A stretch of DNA of 8,314 nt. It comes from Actinomycetota bacterium (lineage in GTDB: Bacteria; Actinomycetota; Actinomycetes; S36-B12; UBA5976). This document shows positions 1-5,481 of the stretch, piece by piece. The position numbers and the translations under genes were made by a program. Where the stretch lies: positions 1 through 8,314 of the forward strand of contig VGAH01000039.1 in NCBI GenBank assembly GCA_016870945.1. Direction: 5' to 3'. Every line of letters starts with the position of its first letter. Position 1 is the stretch's first letter. The notes under the pieces were generated by a model, which saw only the letters and a program-made list of their open reading frames with translations, searched no databases and was not told the DNA's origin.

Positions 1-2
1 CC

Positions 3-80
3 AGTGATTCAGTGGTATTTGACCAAGCCGAGAACCGGCTGCACACGATTAAGGCGCTACTGGTCGAGGTTCTTAGCTAG
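3..80 (+). CDS. C-terminal fragment of an unrecognised protein (5' end outside window)
   Basis: The frame starting at base 3 is open from the window edge to TAG at 78-80 and gives the last 25 residues of a protein. The peptide starts SDSVVFDQAENRL and ends in a hydrophobic, helix-like KALLVEVLS. The composition is that of a genuine protein C-terminus (an acidic/amphipathic stretch, then a Leu/Val helix). I do not recognise the family. The gene points toward pckG, and the two stop codons face each other across about 30 bases. The stop lies in the first copy of a 34-bp tandem duplication, so the natural end of this gene may have been copied along with it. A competing frame from base 1 is open to 114 but reads like non-coding sequence. 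Confidence 0.5.
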   Translation, partial: SDSVVFDQAENRLHTIKALLVEVLS

Positions 81-131
81 GGCGGGTTTTTGGCGAGTCG
101 AGGTTCTTAGCTAGGTCGGGTTTTTGGCGAG
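64..131. repeat. 34-bp tandem direct duplication at convergent gene ends
   Basis: Bases 64-97 and 98-131 are two head-to-tail copies of a 34-bp unit that match at 33 of 34 positions; the one difference is G at 81 against T at 115. Three more bases (132-134, TCG) continue the match to the start of the unit. Each copy contains TTAGCTAG, which carries a TAG on both strands. Copy 1 holds the stop of the upstream plus-strand gene, and copy 2 holds the pckG stop (111-113). It looks like a recent slippage or unequal-exchange duplication at a tolerant site. I see no G+C-rich hairpin with a T-tract in it, so I do not call it a terminator. Confidence 0.9.
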
Positions 132-1952
132 TCGCGAACGCAGGGCCTGTAGTTGAGCGCCAAGTTCTGCCGGCACCTCGTTGCCAAAGGTCTCGAAGTA
201 CTCACTTATTCGATCAGCCTCAAGGCTCCACTTAGGCACGTCTACCGCGAGCAGAGTTTCTAAGTCAGAGGTTGATACCTCACCTGACACAAGAGACGCC
301 TCGTCTAGCGGCGGGCGCAAACCAAGTGGGGTTGAATCGGCCGAGGCCGAACCGGCTGCCCGCTGGAGCGCCCAAATAACTATTTTTAAGTTCTCTGCGA
401 ATCCGGGCCAAATAAATCGGCCCTCCTCGTCCACTTGAAACCAATTAACTTGAAAGATCTTAGGTAACTGTTGCCGCACTTCTTCGATGCTTAGGCCTGT
501 CTTAGCGGCAGCAATGCGAGGGATTTCGAGCCAGTGTTGCCAGTACTGCGCGAGGTCATAGCCGCAAAAGGGCAACATCGCAAACGGGTCACGCCTGACT
601 ACGCCAACTTCGCCTTCGGCTGCAGCCGTTTGTGCCGACGACATGCTCGCCCCCAAGAACACCCCGTGTTCCCAACTAAGTGATTCGTTCACTAGCGGCA
701 CCGTGTCTGGTCGCCTGCCACCAACCAACATCGCAGAAATCGGAACTCCCGCCGGTGAATTCCATTCAGGTGCGATCTCGCTGCAACGTGATGTTGCAAC
801 GGTAAAGCGCGCGTTCGGATGTGCTGCTGGGCGCCCCGAATCAGGCGACCAAGCAGCACCTCGCCAATCGATCAAATCAGACGGCGGCTCGTCTGTGAGC
901 CCCTCCCACCAAACGTCGCCGTCGGCAGTCAAAGCGGTGTTAGTAAAAATGGTGTCACTAGCAAGCATTTCAATCGCAACTGGGTTTGTCTTCGGCGAAG
1001 TTCCCGGTGCTACGCCAAAGAAGCCAGATTCAGGGTTGATCGCCCAAAGCCTGCCGTCATCGCCTACGTGAATCCAGGCAATGTCGTCACCAATTGTTTG
1101 CACTTGCCAACCCGGCAGATGTGAACGCATCATCGCTAGGTTGGTTTTGCCGCAAGCACTAGGAAACGCACCCGTTAAGTAGTGCTCGTTGCCCTCTGGG
1201 TCTGTCACCTTCACGATCAGCATGTGCTCGGCGAGCCAACCCTCTGCTCTGGCCGAATAGCTAGCAAGCCTGAGCGCAAAGCACTTCTTGGCTAAGAGCG
1301 CGTTACCCCCGTAGCCAGAGCCAAAAGACATGACGGTGCTCTCTTGGGGAAAGTGGGCTACATAAACCGAATCGTTGTGCGGCCATGAGTCACTTGTTTC
1401 GCCTTCTGCCAGTGGAGCGCCAACAGAATGCCAAGCGCGCACGAAACCGTGCTTGGCAGCAATCTCGTCGAATGCTGCCGGTGCTACCCGAGTCATGATC
1501 GTCATGCTCGCTGCCACATAAGGCGCATCCGTAACTTGCAAGCCTGCTCGACTAAACGGTGAGCCGACCGGGCCCATCACGAACGGAATCACATACATCA
1601 CTCGACCTTGCATGCACTCGCTAAAGACATCTAGCAGCTTCTCGCGCATCGATTTCGGTTCACGCCAGTTGTTATTCGGGCCGGCTTCAGCTTCGGTGGG
1701 CGTGCATACGAATGTGCGGTCTTCCATGCGGGCGACGTCTCGAGGGTGGCTACGAGCCAGATAAGACCTGGGTCTCTTTTGGGGGTTGAGAGGAATGAGC
1801 GTGCCCATGCCTACAGCGACATCTATCAATTCTTGGTATTGACTCTTTGAGCCGTCGAGCCAGATGACTTCGCGCGGTTTTGTGATGCGGGCGACCTCGT
1901 CCACCCAGCTTTTAGCGGTGGCGTCTTTCACCGATGGCGAATTAGCCAGCAT
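111..1952 (-). CDS. pckG: Phosphoenolpyruvate carboxykinase (GTP)
   Basis: Converts oxaloacetate plus GTP to phosphoenolpyruvate, CO2 and GDP in the cytosol, using divalent metals. It is the link between the TCA cycle and gluconeogenesis, and in some actinobacteria it also runs anaplerotically. The protein has 613 residues, the normal length for the GTP-type family. Visible signatures are SHPRDVARMEDRT near 68-80, YGGNALLAKKCFALR (214-228), the P-loop/kinase-1a motif FPSACGKTN at 263-271 with hyperreactive Cys267 and Lys269-Thr270, the kinase-2 metal site IGDDIAW (287-293, Asp289/Asp290), GGRRPDTVPL (411-420) and the guanine-site segment WPGFAEN (515-521). Most family members have WPGFGEN there, so the Ala is a small deviation. 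The ATG at 1952 is chosen because it gives the usual N-terminal length, although no Shine-Dalgarno is visible. The gene is divergent from the PAP2 gene with a 16-bp gap. Confidence 0.97.
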   Translation of the reverse strand: MLANSPSVKDATAKSWVDEVARITKPREVIWLDGSKSQYQELIDVAVGMGTLIPLNPQKRPRSYLARSHPRDVARMEDRTFVCTPTEAEAGPNNNWREPKSMREKLLDVFSECMQGRVMYVIPFVMGPVGSPFSRAGLQVTDAPYVAASMTIMTRVAPAAFDEIAAKHGFVRAWHSVGAPLAEGETSDSWPHNDSVYVAHFPQESTVMSFGSGYGGNALLAKKCFALRLASYSARAEGWLAEHMLIVKVTDPEGNEHYLTGAFPSACGKTNLAMMRSHLPGWQVQTIGDDIAWIHVGDDGRLWAINPESGFFGVAPGTSPKTNPVAIEMLASDTIFTNTALTADGDVWWEGLTDEPPSDLIDWRGAAWSPDSGRPAAHPNARFTVATSRCSEIAPEWNSPAGVPISAMLVGGRRPDTVPLVNESLSWEHGVFLGASMSSAQTAAAEGEVGVVRRDPFAMLPFCGYDLAQYWQHWLEIPRIAAAKTGLSIEEVRQQLPKIFQVNWFQVDEEGRFIWPGFAENLKIVIWALQRAAGSASADSTPLGLRPPLDEASLVSGEVSTSDLETLLAVDVPKWSLEADRISEYFETFGNEVPAELGAQLQALRSRLAKNPT

Positions 1953-1964
1953 TAGGCAAACTTA
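1953..1964 (-). promoter_or_regulatory. Possible leaderless -10 element for pckG
   Basis: Reading the minus strand, TAAGTT (1964-1959) fits the actinobacterial -10 pattern TANNNT. It is followed by six bases (TGCCTA) and then the pckG ATG, with no ribosome binding site between. This is the spacing expected when transcription starts on the A of the start codon. No clear -35 was found. The element overlaps the region just before the divergent PAP2 start. This is inferred from pattern only. Confidence 0.3.
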
Positions 1965-1968
1965 GAAG

Positions 1969-2664
1969 GTGAGTTCGGGTTTAGCGGTGCGCATTGCGGC
2001 TGCTGCCGCCGTGCTGGTGACCGCTATCACAGTGGTGCTCTTTCTACCCGATAACTTGATCTTGCAATTCGACCAATACGTCGCAAGTTATAACCACTAC
2101 CAAAGACTGAGTGAACTTTCGGCTATTGCTCAAGTAGTCGACGACTTAGGCCGCAGATTGGTGATTTTGCCGGTGATGCTGATTGTCCTCGGGCTCGCAT
2201 CACTACGGATGCGAAGTTGGTGGCCGGTTTTCTTAGGCAGTGCGGCATTTTTCGTCGCAAGTGTGATCGTTGGGTTCTTGAAGTTTTTGACACAGCGCAC
2301 TTCGCCACGACTAGGCCCCGGTGATTTCGATTTGCCTGAACTAGTCGACACTATTGGTCTCTACCCCTCAGGTCACGCAGCTAATGCGGCAGTGGCTTGG
2401 GGTGCGATGGTTTTCTTTTCGTCCATCGCTTGGGGTTGGTCGCGAAAAGTGACTCTCTACGCAACGTTGGGTGCGATTTTTGTTGTGGTTTTGGTCGGGG
2501 TTACTAGTGCTTATCTGCAGTATCACTGGGTAAGTGACTTAGTAAGTGGCGCGTTAGTTGGTGTGGCGGCGTTGTTTCTAGCGATTGCTTGGTACGAAAG
2601 AAGGGCCCCTGCCGCTTTCGCGACAAGGGCCCCAGTTGAACGCTTAGATCTATCGACTAGATAG
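1969..2664 (+). CDS. PAP2-family integral membrane phosphatase-like protein
   Basis: A 231-residue membrane protein of the PAP2 (type 2 phosphatidic acid phosphatase / undecaprenyl-pyrophosphatase-like) superfamily. It probably acts on a lipid phosphate at the membrane; the substrate cannot be told. Hydrophobic segments lie near 5-27, 62-79, 84-105, 138-155, 160-180 and 190-208. Motif 1 is degenerate: Lys105, then six residues, then Ser112-Pro113 where Arg-Pro is expected. Motif 2 is intact (PSGH 133-136, His136). Motif 3 keeps His186 and Asp190 but has Thr179-Ser180 where Ser-Arg is expected. Both phosphate-binding arginines thus appear to be serines, and activity is uncertain. The start is uncertain. 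GTG at 1969 is the most upstream option, because an in-frame TAG lies at 1963-1965. GTG at 1987 follows an AGAAGGTGAG sequence at a long spacing. The 3' end overlaps the convergent cold shock gene by 8 bp. Confidence 0.85.
   Translation: MSSGLAVRIAAAAAVLVTAITVVLFLPDNLILQFDQYVASYNHYQRLSELSAIAQVVDDLGRRLVILPVMLIVLGLASLRMRSWWPVFLGSAAFFVASVIVGFLKFLTQRTSPRLGPGDFDLPELVDTIGLYPSGHAANAAVAWGAMVFFSSIAWGWSRKVTLYATLGAIFVVVLVGVTSAYLQYHWVSDLVSGALVGVAALFLAIAWYERRAPAAFATRAPVERLDLSTR
2601..2633 (-). terminator. Intrinsic terminator of the cold shock gene, inside the PAP2 coding sequence
   Basis: On the minus strand a 13-bp stem (arms 2632-2620 and 2615-2603) closes a GAAA tetraloop (2619-2616) and is followed by TTCTTTCG (2602-2595). 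In minus-strand RNA all 13 positions pair, two of them as G-U wobbles. In plus-strand RNA those same two positions become C-A mismatches, so the hairpin is shaped for minus-strand transcripts. It begins 23 bases after the cold shock stop codon. It overlaps the last coding part of the PAP2 gene (codons around Arg212-Pro222). Confidence 0.85.
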
Positions 2665-2860
2665 CACGCACGTTCTCGGCCTGCGGGCCTTTCTGGCCAG
2701 TGGTTATTTCAAACTCCACTCGCTGGTTCTCTTCTAAGCTGCGGTAACCGTCTGCGGCTATCGCGGTGTAGTGGACGAACACGTCAGGGCCACCACCGTC
2801 TTGCGCGATGAACCCGTAGCCCTTCTCTGAGTTGAACCACTTAACACTGCCTTGTGCCAT
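2657..2860 (-). CDS. Cold shock protein (CspA family, OB-fold RNA chaperone)
   Basis: A 67-residue single cold shock domain protein that binds single-stranded RNA/DNA and melts RNA secondary structure in the cytoplasm. The family start MAQGSVKWFN is present, with RNP1-like KGYGFIAQ (13-20) and RNP2-like VFVHY (27-31). The C-terminus GPQAENVRAI matches the usual family ending. The frame stays open upstream to an ATG at 2989. The start at 2860 is chosen because it gives the canonical N-terminus and length. Minus-strand GTAGGAGC (core GGAG at 2877-2874) lies 13 bases before it as a Shine-Dalgarno, a long spacing. The gene is monocistronic: its own terminator lies about 25 bases downstream, and its stop overlaps the convergent PAP2 stop region. 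Which csp paralogue it is, and whether it is cold-induced, cannot be told from this window. Confidence 0.95.
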   Translation of the reverse strand: MAQGSVKWFNSEKGYGFIAQDGGGPDVFVHYTAIAADGYRSLEENQRVEFEITTGQKGPQAENVRAI

Positions 2861-3001
2861 ATATCTGTTGTTGCTCCTACCAATTTTCGCCATACCCACG
2901 CTTGCAGGTGTGGGGCTGTGCCGACGTTCGCCGACCATCACATTCCACCGCGGCCGAACGTTCGGACGAGTGCTGGACTGCAATATCAACCAGTCGCAAG
3001 C
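2861..3001 (-). promoter_or_regulatory. Leader/promoter region of the cold shock gene with a 12-bp palindrome
   Basis: The 141-bp gap between the glycosyltransferase stop and the cold shock start should hold the csp promoter and 5' leader. It contains a perfect 12-bp palindrome CCGAACGTTCGG at 2954-2965. A related half, CCGACGTTCG, lies at 2921-2930. A weaker dyad, GACTG-N10-CAGTC, lies near 2976-2995. The Shine-Dalgarno is at 2874-2877. I could not assign convincing -10 and -35 elements. The palindrome could be an operator; this is inference. Confidence 0.35.
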
Positions 3002-4567
3002 CTAGCCAGCAGGCGGGGTGTACCCACGGCGCACCCACACCTGCACACCGGGGTGTGCCCCTAAGTGAAAGCGTTTTTGATAGTCCGCGTTCAGTAGCTG
3101 ATCGAATCGAGCCTTTGGCGCACCAGTTAGGTATGCAGCGCTCTCAAAAACAATCAAATCAGGCGACAAATCGAATGTCTTGATTACCGCTTGCTCAGGG
3201 CTTACTTGGGCGCCGAAATACGTGCGCAAGAAGGCTGGCTCAACAAGGCTCGACGGGTGGGTAACTAGCGGGCTAACGGGATCTTTGCCCAGGCGCCAAT
3301 AAATATCGTGAGTATCAAGAGCCCAAATACTCCCCTGATCTTTGCTAACTAGTGATTGAACGCTTGCCAACGCCGAGACACCGACCTCGCCTAGGTTGGT
3401 ACGACTATCGCTGGTTATTTCGCGTGCGAAGTTAGAGAAGTTGGACGGGGTGTAAGCCTGCTTGAGGCTCGTCCAGCCTTGGTAGTAGTTAGAAAGCGGC
3501 AAACCAAAGAGGGCTAGCACGATTACTGCACCGGTTGCGGCCAAAGTAACTGGCTGTGCCCAAGGCATTTGCAAGATCTGGCCGGTAACCCGAGCTAAGC
3601 CGATTGCAATTATTGGCGTGAATTGCAGGGCGTGGTGCCCATAGTCAGGGCTTTGCGCCAGTGCCGTGATTAACAGCACGCTTGCTATCAGTGCTACCAA
3701 GCCATCAAAAATCAGTTCTTCAATCTGGCCCAAGTACCAACTCAGCACGGCAGCTAGTGCGATAAGCGCCATGCCGATTAGCCAAAGGCGCAAGGAATAT
3801 GGGGAAAGTGAGAGAGAACTGGCATCAGTTGCTTCGACCCCGTAACGCAAAGGCAACAACACTGCACCTTGCCAAAAGCGCGAGAACTCACCCGCGCCGG
3901 CGTAGGCAAGTGCTGTTAAAGCTAGCGGTGTGGCGCTACCAGCGATTAGAGCCGTGACACCACGAACGAAGTTCAAAGACATGCCGCGTACATAAAAGGC
4001 TGCAGCCACTAGCAGCGCAATGGCTACAAATGCCCAATTGGTTCGCGTTAGCGGCAAAAGGCCGATTACTAGCCCTAGCAAGAAAAGAGATGCCCGTTGG
4101 CCTACAGCGATTCGCCACAAGAGGTATATGGCTAGCGCAAACAACACGATGGCGTTTAGTTCGGTAACCCAACCAAAGCCCTCGGGCAAAAGCGAATAAA
4201 GCGCGATGAAAATCGCGCCTGTCGGCACTTGCCACCACGACGGCCCGCGCCTAAAGCCAATACGCGTTAAGAAATAGGCGGCTAGTGCGGCCAAGATGGC
4301 GGCAACTATTCGCAGTTGCCAGGGTGAATCGATGCGGGTGGCAAGTGCCATGGTTTGAAACAAGACTGCCAACGGCGGTTTGTTATCGAAAGTCGTGGTG
4401 TACGGCAATTCACCTGCGGCACCGCGGCTGGCCACTAGAAAGAAAGTGTTTTCGTCCCACCCAACGGGTGCCGCAAACGAAATGAAAGGGAATCGCAGTA
4501 ACAGCGAAACACCGGCGAGCGCGGCAAAAACCCCCAGCGGCTTAGCCCACGTCATCGCGAAACCCAC
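3002..4567 (-). CDS. GT-C family membrane glycosyltransferase (GT39/ArnT-like)
   Basis: A polytopic protein of 521 residues (517 from the inner ATG) that resembles polyprenyl-phosphate-dependent glycosyl or mannosyl transferases of the GT-C fold. Such enzymes move a sugar from a lipid-phosphate carrier to an acceptor on the outer face of the membrane; the acceptor here is unknown. After the first membrane helix (about 11-31), the extracytoplasmic loop carries GWDENTF (Asp38-Glu39), the acidic catalytic motif expected of the family. TFDNKPPL (59-66) is typical of the second conserved patch. About ten hydrophobic segments follow up to roughly residue 365. A soluble C-terminal domain of about 150 residues ends the protein. 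The start is either GTG at 4567 or ATG at 4555 (MTWAKPLG); neither has a strong Shine-Dalgarno. The gene follows ssrA by 43 bases and may receive read-through from it. Confidence 0.8.
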   Translation of the reverse strand: MGFAMTWAKPLGVFAALAGVSLLLRFPFISFAAPVGWDENTFFLVASRGAAGELPYTTTFDNKPPLAVLFQTMALATRIDSPWQLRIVAAILAALAAYFLTRIGFRRGPSWWQVPTGAIFIALYSLLPEGFGWVTELNAIVLFALAIYLLWRIAVGQRASLFLLGLVIGLLPLTRTNWAFVAIALLVAAAFYVRGMSLNFVRGVTALIAGSATPLALTALAYAGAGEFSRFWQGAVLLPLRYGVEATDASSLSLSPYSLRLWLIGMALIALAAVLSWYLGQIEELIFDGLVALIASVLLITALAQSPDYGHHALQFTPIIAIGLARVTGQILQMPWAQPVTLAATGAVIVLALFGLPLSNYYQGWTSLKQAYTPSNFSNFAREITSDSRTNLGEVGVSALASVQSLVSKDQGSIWALDTHDIYWRLGKDPVSPLVTHPSSLVEPAFLRTYFGAQVSPEQAVIKTFDLSPDLIVFESAAYLTGAPKARFDQLLNADYQKRFHLGAHPGVQVWVRRGYTPPAG

Positions 4568-4574
4568 ATCAGCA

Positions 4575-4599
4575 GCGAACCCTGCCAGGGCAGGCTCGC
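4575..4599 (-). terminator. G+C-rich hairpin just downstream of ssrA, without a U-tract
   Basis: The minus strand reads GCGA-G-CCTGC-CCTG-GCAGG-GT-TCGC. It is a stem of 4 plus 5 bp with a small internal loop and a 4-base apex, starting 11 bases after the mature tmRNA 3' end. A self-complementary TCGCGCGCGA (4596-4605) overlaps it. No run of T follows, so it may be a processing or pausing structure, or a weak terminator in front of the glycosyltransferase gene, rather than a full intrinsic terminator. Confidence 0.35.
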
Positions 4600-4610
4600 G
4601 CGCGAACTAG

Positions 4611-4978
4611 TGGAGGTGGCGGGAATTGAACCCGCGTCCATCGGTATCGATTCAGTTCTTCTCCGGGCGCAGCCACAGTTACGTGTGGTCGGCCTCCCTG
4701 TTGCTCGTGGCCTTGCAGGGAACACGGCCCAAGTCACGTTCTTGGTTCCCTTTCACCCCAGTGACCTGAATGAAAGGTGATCCCTCTAGCGACGCCAACA
4801 CCGAGTCGAGGGAACCCTCGGGTTGACGGACTTCAGGTCTTTGGCTTAGGCAGCCAAAGCGAAGTCGGTGCGCTTTGAATTGGCGCTTGTTTTTTTCAGA
4901 GCGTGGTTAACGAGACCTGCCCTGAACCTCGGCCCGCTTCTACTGTCACGACATCCGTTGTCGAAACCTGTCACCCCC
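4611..4978 (-). ncRNA. ssrA: Transfer-messenger RNA (tmRNA), one-piece
   Basis: Rescues ribosomes stalled on broken mRNA. It acts as an alanyl-tRNA mimic with SmpB, then encodes a degradation tag. The 5' end (GGGGGTGACAGGTTTCGAC from 4978) and the 3' end (T-arm GGTTCAATTCCCGCC, then CACCTCC and discriminator A at 4611) form the tRNA-like domain. The 7-bp acceptor stem has G-U at the third pair, the alanine identity element. The tag reading frame runs from the resume codon GCC (4884-4882) to TAA (4848-4846) and gives ANSKRTDFALAA, whose ALAA ending is the usual protease-recognition type. An A-rich stretch lies just upstream of the resume codon. CCA is not encoded: CTAG follows the discriminator. 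The length is 368 nt, normal for one-piece tmRNA. The gene lies directly after smpB. Confidence 0.96.
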
Positions 4979-5007
4979 ATATTTAGTTGTGGGACAAAGT
5001 CTACGGC

Positions 5008-5481
5008 CTAGCGGCCTTTTGCGCGACGCCCCACTGCTTTGCGCATCTCGGTAGCCGCCTCTTTCTCAGCGATAGCGCGGCGCTTGTCATGGCGCTGCTT
5101 ACCCCGTCCAAGACCTAATTCGACTTTCGCGTAACCGTTCTTGAAGTACAACGAAATCGGCACGATTGTGAGGCCCTTTTCGCTCAAACGCCCGATCAGT
5201 CGCTGCAATTGCCCGCGATGGATCAACAACTTTCGAACCCGCCGCGGCTCATGATTAGTCCAAGTTGCGGGGCTGTACTCAGGTATATGCACCCCGTGCA
5301 ACCAAAGCTCGCCACCTCGCATGAGTGCGTAGCCGTCATTTAAGTTCGCGCGCTTCGCACGTAATGACTTGACCTCACTACCGGTTAACACAAGCCCAGC
5401 CTCAAAGACGTCTTCAAATGCATAGTCGTAGCGCGCACGACGATTTGAAGCGATTAGTTCTTTATCACGCGACCTGGGCAC
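5008..5481 (-). CDS. smpB: SsrA-binding protein SmpB
   Basis: The essential protein partner of tmRNA. It binds the tRNA-like domain, places its C-terminal tail in the empty mRNA channel of a stalled ribosome and starts trans-translation. The 157 residues fit the family. An OB-type barrel begins NRRARYDY and includes the conserved FEAGLVLTGSEVKSLR (about 27-42), NLNDGYA (47-53) and the HIPEYSPAT patch (about 65-73). The C-terminus is the basic tail, rich in Lys/Arg (RGKQRHDKRRAIAEKE onward). The start is GTG at 5481, immediately after the TAA of the S41 peptidase gene (no intervening base). No clear Shine-Dalgarno is seen, which suggests translational coupling. ssrA begins 29 bases after the smpB stop, so both parts of the rescue system are adjacent. 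A short GGCC-GCTA-GGCC hairpin covers the stop codon. Confidence 0.97.
   Translation of the reverse strand: MPRSRDKELIASNRRARYDYAFEDVFEAGLVLTGSEVKSLRAKRANLNDGYALMRGGELWLHGVHIPEYSPATWTNHEPRRVRKLLIHRGQLQRLIGRLSEKGLTIVPISLYFKNGYAKVELGLGRGKQRHDKRRAIAEKEAATEMRKAVGRRAKGR

Noticed and set aside
1..114. Competing open frame from base 1 to TAG at 112-114
   Set aside because: Its translation is rich in Arg/Trp/Cys and ends in the duplicated unit. The frame from base 3 gives a far more protein-like C-terminus.
64..134. Bidirectional intrinsic terminator between the first gene and pckG
   Set aside because: The T-run and G-run are there, but no stable stem precedes the T-run on either strand.
643..1071. 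142-codon open frame on the plus strand inside pckG
   Set aside because: It is antisense to a strongly conserved enzyme and shows no family features; a reading-frame shadow.
2954..2965. LexA/SOS box in the cold shock leader
   Set aside because: The actinobacterial LexA site needs a four-base spacer between CGAAC and GTTCG; this palindrome has none.
2861..2989. N-terminal extension of the cold shock gene to an ATG at 2989
   Set aside because: The extra 43 residues match nothing expected. The canonical MAQGSVKWF start with a Shine-Dalgarno lies at 2860, and the extension crosses the likely promoter and palindrome.
4552..4737. Open frame of 61 codons across the tmRNA 3' region
   Set aside because: It lies within ssrA, whose tRNA-like domain explains the sequence.
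5005..5020. Plus-strand hairpin GGCC-TAGC-GGCC followed by TTTT, resembling a terminator
   Set aside because: The stem is only 4 bp and no plus-strand gene lies upstream; on the minus strand it lacks a T-tract.
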